Shown here piece by piece: positions 41,137 to 49,309 of a DNA stretch of 64,000 nucleotides (the first letter of the stretch is position 1; each line of letters opens with the position of its first letter). The notes beneath the pieces were generated by a model. It had not been told where the DNA came from and did no database searches. It worked only from the letters and a program-made list of their open reading frames with translations. This DNA comes from DATGPD01 sp031423015 (GTDB lineage: Bacteria; Planctomycetota; UBA1135; UBA2386), in contig JANPER010000090.1 in assembly GCA_031423015.1 (NCBI GenBank), positions 1-64,000 on the forward strand, in the 5' to 3' direction. Position numbers and translations under genes: made by a program.

Positions 41137-42804
41137 TTACTTCTCTTTGGCTTCCGCCACATCGGGCAACACGTCAACTTCGAACGTGAACTCAGTGAGG
41201 CCGAGTTCGAGGTCTTTGCGCGTCGGCGCCACGTTCGGCTCGGCCGCGGGATCCTTGGGCCGCACCAGCGGGTGCTCGGTGAACTTGCTGAGGAACTCGC
41301 GATAGGGCGTGCCCACCTCGACGCCGCCCACCGGCTTGCCCTTGCCCTTGACGATGAAGACCTGCTTCTGCTCGGCCCGCACCCCGGCGCTGGCCCGCTG
41401 GGTGCTGAGCTTCAGCTCGAGCGACTCCACCCAGAACTCCGGCTTGATGGTGTCCTGCAGCGCACGCAAGACGCGCAGCACCCCATCGAGCGGCACCGTG
41501 CGTTGAGCGAGTTCCTCGACCAAGGCGCGCTGTTGCTCGTTCCTCGCGAGCAGTGCCGCGGCTTCCTTGTGCGTCGACTCGATGCGACCAACCTGCATGT
41601 TCACCGCGCTCTGCACCTTGCTCGCCGCCGCGAGGCGTTCCCTGCCCTGCACGAAGAGCACGCCGAGCAGCAAGAGGGCGACGGCGACCGCCGCGATGTT
41701 GAACACGGTGCGCTGCACGAAGCGCTGCTTGCGCTTGATGCGCTCGGGCAGGATCTCCAACTGATACAGCGCGCTATCCAGCCGACCAGCCGCCAGGCCC
41801 AGCACGGCCACGGCCTCGGCGCGCATGGCGTTCAGTTCCTCGGCCATCGCTGGCGGCAGTTCGGTGACGTCGCAGCGCGCGAATGGGTCGAACACCTCGA
41901 CCGGGCAGCGCAGGGCTTCGCGCAGCATGCTCTTGAGGCCGCGCGCGTTGGCCGTCCCGCCACACAGGTAGACCTTGTCGAGCTTGAGGCCGGCGATCTT
42001 GGTCTGCGATTGGCAGAACGCCACTGACGACTGGATGCCAGAGACGATCATGCTCGAGGCGCCGCCCGCCGCCATGGTGACCTTCTCGGCCTGCCCGGAG
42101 GCAAAGCGGCCGCGGCTCTGCGGATCCAGGTCGAGCAGCTCGATCTTGAGCTTCTCGGCCTTGGCCTCGCTGACGTTGAAGGCGCCGGCGATCGCGTCGT
42201 CGAGCACCTTGCCGCCGCTGCCGAGGTTGCGCGCGAACAACAAGTCGGTGCCGCGCACCAGCGTGACGTCCATGCTGTCGCGGCCGATGCCGACCAGCGC
42301 CGTGACCTGATCCTCTTCGACCGCCGGGCCGCACTTGAGGAACGCGTTGTAGAGCGCGACGCAGGTCGGCACGTGCGCGTCGATGCTGCCGCCGGCACCC
42401 TGCACCAACTCGGTCGCCCGCTCGATCGCCTCGTTGCGCGCCAGCGCCATCAGCACGGTGTCCATGCCGCTGTCGTCGTCGGCGCGCACCGGCAGCAGGT
42501 TGTAGTCGGCCGACAATTCGCCGCCGGACTGCCCCTGCAAGTCCTGCAGCTCCAGCTCCATCAGGTTCTTGAGCTGCCAGTCAGGCGAGGGCGGCACCTG
42601 CGTGTAGCGCAAGATCATGTCGCGCCCACCGATGCCGGCCACCACGCCCTTGAGCGAGATCCCGAGCTGCCCGAGTTCTGCCTCCGCGTCAGCGCGTGGC
42701 ACACTGGCGAACCCGCTGACCACAAGGCCGTGCTTGCCGGCCTTGACTACGATCACCTTGACCGAGTGACTGCCAACTTCGACAGCGACTGCGCGCCCCG
42801 CCAT
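41137..42804 (-). CDS. PilM-PilN fusion (GspL-like) assembly platform protein
   Basis: 555 aa. Residues 1-345 are an actin-like ATPase of PilM type: AVEVGSHSVKVIVVKAG at the start, ALVGIGRDSMDVTLV (phosphate 2), LGSGGKVLDDAIAGAF, and VYLCGGTANARGLK. After RIKRKQRFVQRT comes a membrane helix (VFNIAAVAVALLLLGVLFVQ, about 363-385), a coiled coil and a PilN-like domain (LDGVLRVLRALQDTIKPEFWVESLELK). Joining the two makes the same architecture as GspL in type II secretion. The ATG overlaps the FHA stop by one base. Confidence 0.87.
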   Translation of the reverse strand: MAGRAVAVEVGSHSVKVIVVKAGKHGLVVSGFASVPRADAEAELGQLGISLKGVVAGIGGRDMILRYTQVPPSPDWQLKNLMELELQDLQGQSGGELSADYNLLPVRADDDSGMDTVLMALARNEAIERATELVQGAGGSIDAHVPTCVALYNAFLKCGPAVEEDQVTALVGIGRDSMDVTLVRGTDLLFARNLGSGGKVLDDAIAGAFNVSEAKAEKLKIELLDLDPQSRGRFASGQAEKVTMAAGGASSMIVSGIQSSVAFCQSQTKIAGLKLDKVYLCGGTANARGLKSMLREALRCPVEVFDPFARCDVTELPPAMAEELNAMRAEAVAVLGLAAGRLDSALYQLEILPERIKRKQRFVQRTVFNIAAVAVALLLLGVLFVQGRERLAAASKVQSAVNMQVGRIESTHKEAAALLARNEQQRALVEELAQRTVPLDGVLRVLRALQDTIKPEFWVESLELKLSTQRASAGVRAEQKQVFIVKGKGKPVGGVEVGTPYREFLSKFTEHPLVRPKDPAAEPNVAPTRKDLELGLTEFTFEVDVLPDVAEAKEK

Positions 42805-44747
42805 TACTTCGGCTTCCTTTCGTGCTGCATGAGGTACTCCTCGATCACCTTCGCCAAGTCGGCTTGTCCGCCGCCTTGCAGGGCTTCGGCCAACTTTCGT
42901 AGTCCGCCGGCCCGCTGCTCGATCGCCTGAGCGTCGAGATCGGCCATCATCTTGCTCGCTTCATCCCGCACCCGCGGCGCCAGTCCGTCGCGACCGAGAT
43001 TGGTCTCGCCGTAGGCCGCGACCAACGCGTCCAGGTCGGCCTGCACGCGCACCAGGCCCGACCGCGCGGCAAAGAACTTCGCGGTCTCGAGATCCTGGGT
43101 GAGCTTGTCGAGCTTGCCGCTGAGCCCCGCTTGGATCTCGGCCTGCAGCTGTTGCGCTTCGGCGAGCGACACGTCGTCGTGCGGGTATCGCTCGGCAACC
43201 TCGTTCAGAGGCACGAGTGCGGCGGCGAACTCGCCAGCCTGGACCTGCGCGCGCGCCGTGCGCACGCGATCGCGCGCCTGCCGCCGTTCTTCATCGAAGC
43301 CCACCACCACGCGCAACTCGGTGACACCTGCAAACAGCAGGCGATAGCCGGCCTGCGTCGAACGTCCGCGCGCCCGCACGGGCACTGGCGGTGCCACCAG
43401 CAGGCGGGTGTTGCCGCGGCCGATCAAGATGGCCGCCACGTCAGTCTCGAACTCCGGCGTTCCGACGGTGAACGGCGCGCCCGCCGCGGCTTGCAACAAC
43501 AGGCCGCCGCTGTCGGGCACCTCGACGCCAAAGCTGTCGACACCCTGCACCGTGAGAGTGAAGGCGTCGTCTTGCACCGCCGCCTGCAGGGTGCCGCCGG
43601 CATCGGCGAGCGTCACGCGCAAGGCAGCGTCGGCCGCGGCCAGCGGACTACTCGGCGAGGGCTGCGGCACCACGGCGTTCAACAGCACATCCCCGGCCAG
43701 CACCAGCGCGGCCGCCGCACCACTGGTCATCATGCGCACGCCGTTCTTGGCGCTCAGCGCCACACCCTTGGTGCCACCCTTGACCAAGGCTACGTCATCG
43801 ACGCTGGCGGTCGAGTCGGCGCGCGGCAGCAGCGCCAGCACTTCGACCCGCGCGCGGTCCATGCCCGCGGGCACCGTGATCGCCCCGCTCAGCGCGGTGA
43901 AAGCGTCGGGGCCGAACTGCGTGGTGCCCGTCGTCAGCGTGAGCGGCTCTTCTTCGCGGGACGACGAGAACAACACGCGCAGCGCCACGGTCGCGCCGTG
44001 CTCGCAGCGCACGTGCCCCGACAACTCGAGCGGATCGTCGCCCAGCACGCGCACGGGTTCGCGCAGACGCGCCAGGGCGAACGCAGGCCCCTCGCCGCGG
44101 CTCACGGTGAGGGCATTGCCGCCGCTGTAGGCGGGACCACCCACTGCGAAGGCTGCACCGCCGGCACCGAAGTCCCAGGCGGTGTCGACATCGAAGGTGG
44201 CCACCTCAGGCGCCAACAGATTGCCTGGCACGGCGGCGCGGACCCTCGGCCCGCGGGTTTGCCCACGCTCGCCTTCGCCGCCGTAGCGCAGCCACACGAA
44301 GGCCCCGGCACCGGCGACGACCAAGAGCGCCGCAACCATCGGCCATATGCCACGGCCGCCCTTGACCCGTTGCAGACGCGCTTGGTCGACGCGGTGGACG
44401 CTGAAACCCTCGGCCGCCGCGGCGCCCTCGTTGGACCCGGCCGCGGGCACGTCGGACGCACGGCGGAAGCAAATGCCGGTGAGACCCACCTTGAAGACGT
44501 CGCCCGGCGACAGGCTCACTTCGGTGACCTTGCGCCCGTCGAGGAAGGTGCCGTTGCGCGAGTCTAGATCGCGCAACACCCACGCGTCGCCCTCGAGCAA
44601 CACCTCGGCGTGATTGCCAGAGGCCTTCTCGTCTTTGAGAACGATATCGTTGTTCGGCTTGCGCCCAAGAGTCAGGCGCTGATGGCCAAGGGAGATGACC
44701 TGCCCGGCGAGTTCGCCTTCGAGCACCTCCAAGACGTAGTCAGACAT
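42804..44747 (-). CDS. FHA-domain membrane protein with CBM-like periplasmic domain
   Basis: 647 aa. The FHA domain fills residues 1-95 (LTLGRKPNNDIVLKD, ASGNHAEVLL, LRDLDSRNGTFLDGRKV) and would bind phosphothreonine in the cytoplasm. One membrane helix (about 136-157) separates it from a periplasmic beta-sandwich (about 185-340: AWDFGAGGAAF, NALTVSRGEGPAF, LELSGHVRCEHG, RADSTASVDDVALVKG), similar in layout to CBM4/9-like modules. The C-terminal ~200 residues are helical (RDRVRTARAQVQAGEFAAAL). First gene of the operon; FHA proteins often tie secretion to a Ser/Thr kinase, and one is encoded at 52126. The ATG at 44747 gives a normal FHA N terminus. Confidence 0.82.
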   Translation of the reverse strand: MSDYVLEVLEGELAGQVISLGHQRLTLGRKPNNDIVLKDEKASGNHAEVLLEGDAWVLRDLDSRNGTFLDGRKVTEVSLSPGDVFKVGLTGICFRRASDVPAAGSNEGAAAAEGFSVHRVDQARLQRVKGGRGIWPMVAALLVVAGAGAFVWLRYGGEGERGQTRGPRVRAAVPGNLLAPEVATFDVDTAWDFGAGGAAFAVGGPAYSGGNALTVSRGEGPAFALARLREPVRVLGDDPLELSGHVRCEHGATVALRVLFSSSREEEPLTLTTGTTQFGPDAFTALSGAITVPAGMDRARVEVLALLPRADSTASVDDVALVKGGTKGVALSAKNGVRMMTSGAAAALVLAGDVLLNAVVPQPSPSSPLAAADAALRVTLADAGGTLQAAVQDDAFTLTVQGVDSFGVEVPDSGGLLLQAAAGAPFTVGTPEFETDVAAILIGRGNTRLLVAPPVPVRARGRSTQAGYRLLFAGVTELRVVVGFDEERRQARDRVRTARAQVQAGEFAAALVPLNEVAERYPHDDVSLAEAQQLQAEIQAGLSGKLDKLTQDLETAKFFAARSGLVRVQADLDALVAAYGETNLGRDGLAPRVRDEASKMMADLDAQAIEQRAGGLRKLAEALQGGGQADLAKVIEEYLMQHERKPK

Positions 44748-44841
44748 GCGGCAACCGGAAACAGTGGGTAGCGGCGGGAACGCCAATCGAAAACAGCCCC
44801 GATCGGAAGGCGCCCGCGGACGATGCGCCTGACGACAGGAC

Positions 44842-44865
44842 ACCGTGCGACCGGGACCGTGCGAC
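44842..44865. repeat. Direct repeat ACCGTGCGAC, two copies 14 bp apart
   Basis: ACCGTGCGAC occurs at 44842-44851 and again at 44856-44865, about 95 bp upstream of the FHA start. A third partial copy (GGTGCGAC) is at 44903-44910. It could be a binding site upstream of the operon, but nothing else supports that. Confidence 0.4.
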
Positions 44866-45026
44866 AGGCCGTCGATCGGCAGGCATCTGGTCGCCCGGGC
44901 CAGGTGCGACCAGCAGGGAACGTAGGGAGGGCGACTGTGGAAACCTAGGCGATGGCCGACCGAGGCGGCGAAACACCAGAACGCGAAACGCGATGGGCTC
45001 GTCTTCTAGTTGCATTCCGTCGCGCG

Positions 45027-45050
45027 GTTTCGTGAGCCGTTTCGTGAGCC
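45027..45050. repeat. Perfect 12 bp tandem repeat GTTTCGTGAGCC x2
   Basis: Two identical, directly adjacent copies at 45027-45038 and 45039-45050. It lies about 60 bp upstream of the proposed rsmE -35 box. Confidence 0.8.
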
Positions 45051-45109
45051 GTCGGGCAGCGGGTCGAACGGTCATCCGCGGAGCGGTAACGCTACGGCTG
45101 GGGTGAAGG

Positions 45110-45138
45110 TTGTCAATCGTGCCGCCCAAGGTGATAAC
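45110..45138 (+). promoter_or_regulatory. Probable sigma-70-type promoter of rsmE
   Basis: TTGTCA (45110-45115) and GATAAC (45133-45138) are separated by 17 bp and match the -35 and -10 consensus at 5/6 and 4/6 positions. Transcription would begin near 45145, about 40 bases before the ATG. Confidence 0.5.
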
Positions 45139-45183
45139 AGCCGCCCCTCGTCGCCGGTCCGCGACGCTGGACCGACCAACCGC

Positions 45184-45873
45184 ATGGCCCGCCGTTACCA
45201 CGTAGAACACCTGATCCCGCAGGCGCGCGTCGTTCTCGCCGAGGAAGTCGGGCACCACCTGGCCCGCGTGATCCGGGTGCGGCTGGGCGACCGCCTGCGC
45301 TTGTTCGACGGCCGCGGCCTCGAGGCGAGCGCGACCGTGGTCGCAGTACGGCGCGGCGAGGTGGAAGTCGAAGTGGCAGACGTGGCCGCTGGGCTGCGCG
45401 AGCCCCGCTGCGCGCTGACGCTCGCCTTCGCGCTCCCACGCGGCGGCCGGACCGAGTGGATCTACGAGCACGGCACCGAGGTCGGGGTGCGCGCCTTTCA
45501 ACCCCTGCGCTGCGCCCGCAGCTCGTTCCAACCGGCCGACGACCGCCGCCTGCGCTGGCAACGCATGGCGCAAGCAGCCACTGGACAATGCGACCGAGCG
45601 CACGTCCCCGACGTGCTTGCGGTCGTGCCGTTTGCCACCTTCGTGCAACGCCCCGACCTGCCGGACGAGAGGTTCATCGCCGTGCTCGGCGCCGAGCCCC
45701 TGGGGCCGGCGACCGCGTCGGCAGCGGCGTTGGTGGTCGGGCCTGAGAGTGGATTTACCGACGAAGAGATCGCGCTGGCGGTCGAGTGCGGTTTCCGTAC
45801 CCGGAGCCTCGGCACCCTGACGCTGCGCACTGAGACCGCGGCACTGATCGGCGCCGCGCGCTTGTTGGCCTGA
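45184..45873 (+). CDS. rsmE: 16S rRNA (uracil1498-N3)-methyltransferase RsmE
   Basis: 229 aa SPOUT methyltransferase that modifies U1498 in the ribosomal decoding region. An N-terminal PUA-like part (HHLARVIRVRLGDRLRLFDG) is followed by the knot domain: ALPRGGRTEWIYEHGTEVG, the SAM-binding GPESGFTDEEI and the C-terminal LGTLTLRTETAALIGAARLL. All family blocks are present at normal length. The ATG at 45184 fits; the frame stays open upstream but without family match. It converges on radC. Confidence 0.93.
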   Translation: MARRYHVEHLIPQARVVLAEEVGHHLARVIRVRLGDRLRLFDGRGLEASATVVAVRRGEVEVEVADVAAGLREPRCALTLAFALPRGGRTEWIYEHGTEVGVRAFQPLRCARSSFQPADDRRLRWQRMAQAATGQCDRAHVPDVLAVVPFATFVQRPDLPDERFIAVLGAEPLGPATASAAALVVGPESGFTDEEIALAVECGFRTRSLGTLTLRTETAALIGAARLLA

Positions 45874-45898
45874 GCAGCGGCGGCATCCACGTGGCGGC

Positions 45899-46594
45899 TC
45901 AATCCGTGGGCCCGTCCTCGTGGAGCATGTGCACCGACTCGTCGGCGAACGAGAAGAAGCTGTCGCGCCCCACCACGATGTGATCGAGCAAGCGCACGCC
46001 GATGAGGTCGGCAGCCGCGCGCAAACGCTCGGTCACCGCGCGGTCTTCTGGGCTCGGGGTCGGATCGCCACTCGGGTGATTGTGCGCCACCACCAAAGCA
46101 GCCGCGCCATCACGGATCGCCGAGGCGAACACATCGCGTGGCTGCACCGGGGCCGAGGACACTCCGCCGGTGGAGATGACGCGCAGGCCGAGCACACGGT
46201 GCCGTGCGTCGAGCAGGAGCGCGAAGAACTGCTCCTGGCGCGAGGCATGCGCCGTGTCGCGCACGATGCGCGCCACCGCCCGCCCATCGCGCACCGGAAC
46301 GCCGGGCCGGTACCGCGTCTCGGTGAGGCGGCGCGCCAGACCGAACGCGGCCGCGATCGCCGCGGCTCGCGCCGGCCCGAGCCCGGGCGTGGCGGCCATC
46401 TCGCGGACCTCGGCGCCGGCGAGACAACCGAGCCCGCCAAACTGCCGCAGCAGCCGCTGCGCCATCTGTTCGGCGTTCTCGCCTGGCCGGCCAGTGCGCA
46501 GAATGAGCGCCAAGCACTCGGCATCGGATAGACGCAGTTCGCCCACGGACAGAATGCGTTCGCGCGGGCCATAACGGGTAATCGGTTCAGTCAT
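45899..46594 (-). CDS. radC: RadC family JAB-domain protein
   Basis: 231 aa. The N-terminal helix-hairpin-helix region (ERILSVGELRLSDAECLALIL, TPGLGPARAAAI) precedes a JAB/MPN metalloprotease-like domain with the zinc motif HNHPSGDPTPSPED and the tail DHIVVGRDSFFSFADE. Named RadC after a repair mutation that was later reassigned, so the biochemical role is unsettled. Start at the ATG at 46594 (MTEPITRYGPRERIL). It is divergent from recQ with 93 bp between. Confidence 0.93.
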   Translation of the reverse strand: MTEPITRYGPRERILSVGELRLSDAECLALILRTGRPGENAEQMAQRLLRQFGGLGCLAGAEVREMAATPGLGPARAAAIAAAFGLARRLTETRYRPGVPVRDGRAVARIVRDTAHASRQEQFFALLLDARHRVLGLRVISTGGVSSAPVQPRDVFASAIRDGAAALVVAHNHPSGDPTPSPEDRAVTERLRAAADLIGVRLLDHIVVGRDSFFSFADESVHMLHEDGPTD

Positions 46595-46687
46595 CGTCGC
46601 CTCCAGAACCCTGTGACCCGCAACCCCGGGTTGGTTACACAAAATGCGCCGAGGGATGCTCGCGCGCGGGCCGCTATCTTCCGGCGC

Positions 46688-48379
46688 GTGTTCGACCTGC
46701 ACGCCGCGCTGCGACAACACTTCGGCTTCGCCGCGTTCCGCGGCCAGCAAGCGCAAGTCATCGAGGGCGTACTCTCCGGCCAGAGCGCGCTCGTGGTGAT
46801 GGCGACCGGCGAGGGCAAGTCGCTGTGCTACCAACTGCCAGCGCTCTTGCAGGACGGCCTCACCCTGGTCGTCAGCCCGCTCATCGCGCTCATGGACGAC
46901 CAAGTCGCGGCGCTGCACAAGCGCGGACTGCCGGCGACCTGTGTGCACTCGATGCTGGAGAAGCACGAGCGCGAGGATCGCCTCCGCCAGGCGCGCGAGG
47001 GCAAGGTGAAGCTGCTCTACGTCACGCCCGAGCGCTTCCGGGTGCCCGGCTTCTTGCAGCAGGTGCAGAGCCAGCGCATCAGCCTGCTCGCCGTCGACGA
47101 GGCGCACTGCGTCAGCCAATGGGGCCACGACTTCCGCCCCGACTACACCAACCTCGGCGCGATCCGCGCTGCGCTCGGCGACCCGCCGTGTCTGGCGCTG
47201 ACGGCCACGGCAACACCGCGCGTGCAGGACGACATTCGTCAGGCTCTGCGGCTGCAGAACGCGCCGGTGTTCCACACCGGCATCGAGCGCGAGAACCTGT
47301 TCCTGGCGGTGCAGGAGGTCGCCGACGAGGACGACAAGCTGGTGCGGCTCCGCGCGCGTCTCGATGCGGTTGGCGGGCCGGCCATCGTGTACTTCGCGTT
47401 GATCAAGGAGCTCGAACGCGTCGAGACCGAGCTGAAGCGAGCGGGCATCCGACCGCTGGTCTACCACGGCAAGCTGAGCGCCAGCGAGCGCCGATCGCTG
47501 CAGAGCAAGTTCATCGCCAGCGACGATGCGCTGATCCTGGCGACCAACGCGTTCGGCATGGGCGTCGACAAGCCAAACATCCGCTGCATCGTGCACTGGC
47601 AGATCCCGCGCACTCTGGAGGCCTACTACCAAGAGATCGGACGCGCCGGACGCGACGGCCTGGGCAGCGTGTGCGAGCTGCTGTACTGGTCACAGGACAT
47701 CCAGATCCAGCGCGAGTTCACCGAGTGGGCCAACCCGGACCGTTCGTTCGCACACCAGGTCGTGCAGCACTTGTTGGCGCTCGATGAGCGGGTCAACAGC
47801 ATCGACGCGGGCGATCTGCGCGCGGAGTTCTTGGTCAAGAACCGGCGCGACGGCCGCGTCGACACGATCTTGCGCCTGCTGCGCGCCGCCGGTTGTGCCG
47901 AGGGCGAGCTGGGCGTCGACTTCACTTGGATCCGCCCGCCAAGCCCAGAGGAGGTCGACGGCTGGGTCCCAGAAGGCAAGCGGCAACGCGACCTCGAAGG
48001 CCTGCTGGCGATGGTGCGTTACGCGACCGAACCGAAGTGTCGCAAGGCCGCGGTGCACGCCTATTTCGGCTTCACCTACGACGAGGGCCACTGCACGTCG
48101 TGCGACGCGCACGCCGAGATCGAGGGGTTCCTCACCGCGCGTTTGCCGCGCGAGGCGTGGCGAGCACTTCCGCGCCAAGGCGAGGCTACGCCGGCAGGCA
48201 CCAAGGAAGCGCTGCTGCAGCGCGGCGACTGGGTCGAGGTGAAGGGTCACGGCCTGTGCGCCGTGCGGCGCGTGCACGTCACCAGCCGTGGCACGCGCAT
48301 CGACGTGGAGCGCGCCGGTGACCTGGCCGAGCACAGCTTCGATCTCCGGCGAGTGCGGTGGCGCCGGGTCGACTCGTAG
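46688..48379 (+). CDS. recQ: RecQ-family ATP-dependent DNA helicase
   Basis: 563 aa. Superfamily 2 3'-5' helicase. Motif 0 FRGQQAQVI, Walker A MATGEGKSL, motif II VDEAHC, LTATATPRV, NAFGMGVDKPN and QEIGRAGRDG are all visible. The RecQ-C zinc region follows (EPKCRKAAVHAYFG then HCTSCDAH): the fourth zinc ligand, usually Cys, is His here. There is no HRDC domain; about 75 residues finish the protein. The start is uncertain: the GTG at 46688 gives the family N terminus (FDLHAALRQHFGF), and a GTG 25 codons earlier is also in frame. Confidence 0.9.
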   Translation: MFDLHAALRQHFGFAAFRGQQAQVIEGVLSGQSALVVMATGEGKSLCYQLPALLQDGLTLVVSPLIALMDDQVAALHKRGLPATCVHSMLEKHEREDRLRQAREGKVKLLYVTPERFRVPGFLQQVQSQRISLLAVDEAHCVSQWGHDFRPDYTNLGAIRAALGDPPCLALTATATPRVQDDIRQALRLQNAPVFHTGIERENLFLAVQEVADEDDKLVRLRARLDAVGGPAIVYFALIKELERVETELKRAGIRPLVYHGKLSASERRSLQSKFIASDDALILATNAFGMGVDKPNIRCIVHWQIPRTLEAYYQEIGRAGRDGLGSVCELLYWSQDIQIQREFTEWANPDRSFAHQVVQHLLALDERVNSIDAGDLRAEFLVKNRRDGRVDTILRLLRAAGCAEGELGVDFTWIRPPSPEEVDGWVPEGKRQRDLEGLLAMVRYATEPKCRKAAVHAYFGFTYDEGHCTSCDAHAEIEGFLTARLPREAWRALPRQGEATPAGTKEALLQRGDWVEVKGHGLCAVRRVHVTSRGTRIDVERAGDLAEHSFDLRRVRWRRVDS

Positions 48380-48420
48380 TCGCAGCTGAGCGCACCCGGG
48401 GGCGCCAGGCACCCAGGACC

Positions 48421-48442
48421 CCACTTGGAACCCACCTGGAAC
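48421..48442. repeat. 11 bp tandem repeat upstream of the RRM gene
   Basis: CCACTTGGAAC (48421-48431) is followed directly by CCACCTGGAAC (48432-48442), one mismatch. It lies in the 190 bp gap before the RNA-binding protein gene; role unknown. Confidence 0.5.
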
Positions 48443-48569
48443 CCGGGGGTGGCCGACCCCCTGACCGCGCGTCTTTTCGACAAACGCACTCGCTTCGACC
48501 GACACCGCCGTCTAGCTTTGCGCACCGGACGCGTTGCACGGTTACGGCTCGCGATCCGTGACTACCCCA

Positions 48570-48959
48570 ATGAGCAAGCGTCTTTTCGTCGGCAATCTCT
48601 CCTTTCAAACCACCGAAGCGTCGATCAGCGCTGCGTTCAGCCAAGATGGCCGTCAGGTCAGCAGCGTGAACGTGGTCGCAGACCGCGATACCGGTCGTCC
48701 TCGCGGCTTCGCCTTCGTCGAGATGGCAACCGATGACGACGCCCGCGCCGCCATCGAGGCCCTCGACGGCACCGAACTCGATGGCCGCACCCTCCGCGTC
48801 AACGAGGCCGAAGAACGGCGTCCGAGCGGTGGTGGCGGCGGCGGCGGTGGTGGTGGCGGCTACCGTGGTGGTGGCGGCGGTGGCGGCCGCAGCGGCGGCG
48901 GCGGCGGCGGCGGCCGTGGTGGCGGCGGTGGCCGCGGCCGGGACCAGGGCGGCTGGTAA
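48570..48959 (+). CDS. Glycine-rich RRM RNA-binding protein
   Basis: 129 aa. One RRM fold: RNP2 is KRLFVGNLSF (residues 3-12) and RNP1 is RGFAFVEMA (about 44-52), followed by ~43 residues of almost pure glycine with scattered arginine, ending DQGGW. This is the layout of cyanobacterial Rbp proteins and plant cold-induced GRPs, which act as RNA chaperones. ATG at 48570 gives the normal MSKRLFVG start. Two hairpins follow the stop. Confidence 0.93.
   Translation: MSKRLFVGNLSFQTTEASISAAFSQDGRQVSSVNVVADRDTGRPRGFAFVEMATDDDARAAIEALDGTELDGRTLRVNEAEERRPSGGGGGGGGGGGYRGGGGGGGRSGGGGGGGRGGGGGRGRDQGGW
48828..48956 (+). repeat. GGN/GGCGGT simple-sequence tract coding the poly-glycine tail
   Basis: The 3' third of the RRM gene is nearly pure glycine codons (GGT and GGC mixed) broken by CGT/CGC arginine codons. 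Being low-complexity it is prone to length variation; it stays in frame here. Confidence 0.75.
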
Positions 48960-48976
48960 TCGCGCCTCTCTTGAAT

Positions 48977-49027
48977 CCGCCTGAACGGCGGGTTCCCAAA
49001 CAGCCGATCTGGTCCTAGCGGATCGGC
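48977..49027 (+). terminator. Two consecutive hairpins after the RRM gene
   Basis: CCGCC-TGAAC-GGCGG (48977-48991) and GCCGATC-11 nt-GATCGGC (49003-49027) are perfect short stems. No T-run follows, so they may act as a weak terminator, an RNA-stability element, or partial attenuator before the next gene. Confidence 0.4.
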
Positions 49028-49108
49028 CGTCAGGCGCGGGTCTCGGTGTGGGCCCTGTGGCTTGGCCGTTCGTTACGAACCGCTGCACAACAACGGGCCG
49101 AGGCCGAC

Positions 49109-49309
49109 GTGAAGACCAACCACGCGTTCGAAAAGCGTCTGCGCGAAAAAGCCAAGCGCGAGAAGCGCGACGAAAAGGAACGTAAGAAGGCCGCCCGTCA
49201 AGCGGCAAGGTCTGATCCTGCTGATCCGTCTGGCCCCGCACCAGACGACGACGCCCCGCGGACAGACGCAGCACCGAGTTCCACCGATACGCCAACCGAC
49301 GGCGCATGA
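49109..49309 (+). CDS. Small Lys/Arg-rich protein of unknown function
   Basis: 66 aa from a GTG at 49109. The first half is a highly charged helix (HAFEKRLREKAKREKRDEK), the second half Asp/Pro/Ala/Ser-rich. Small proteins with a similar TFEKRxREKAKREKR start are known in other bacteria without an assigned role; a nucleic-acid or ribosome-binding role would fit the charge but is a guess. Its TGA overlaps the desaturase ATG by 4 bp (ATGA), so the two are probably coupled. Confidence 0.65.
   Translation: MKTNHAFEKRLREKAKREKRDEKERKKAARQAARSDPADPSGPAPDDDAPRTDAAPSSTDTPTDGA

Larger units (their letters stand above)
44748..45183. other. Divergent intergenic region between the FHA operon and rsmE
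   Basis: 436 bp with no gene I can support. It should hold the promoter of the long minus-strand operon (not identifiable by eye) and that of rsmE (see 45110-45138). It contains GTGCGAC three times (44846, 44860, 44904) and a perfect 12 bp tandem repeat at 45027-45050. Confidence 0.6.

Noticed and set aside
37653..41177. A 1174-codon open frame covering the TPR gene and running back over the GspM/PilO-like gene
   Set aside because: The first ~288 codons are arginine-rich and lie over a well-formed membrane protein gene in another frame. The ATG at 40313, overlapping that gene's stop by one base, gives a proper membrane anchor.
44740..45648. A 302-codon minus-strand frame over the FHA-rsmE gap and rsmE
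   Set aside because: It is antisense to the clear SPOUT methyltransferase and shows no family features.
45899..47632. A 577-codon minus-strand frame extending radC upstream
   Set aside because: The extension is antisense to recQ and has no family match; the RadC N terminus begins at the ATG at 46594.
48828..48956. The GGN-rich tract as a stand-alone microsatellite or CRISPR-like repeat
   Set aside because: It is in frame with the RRM gene and encodes its glycine-rich tail; no spacer structure is present.
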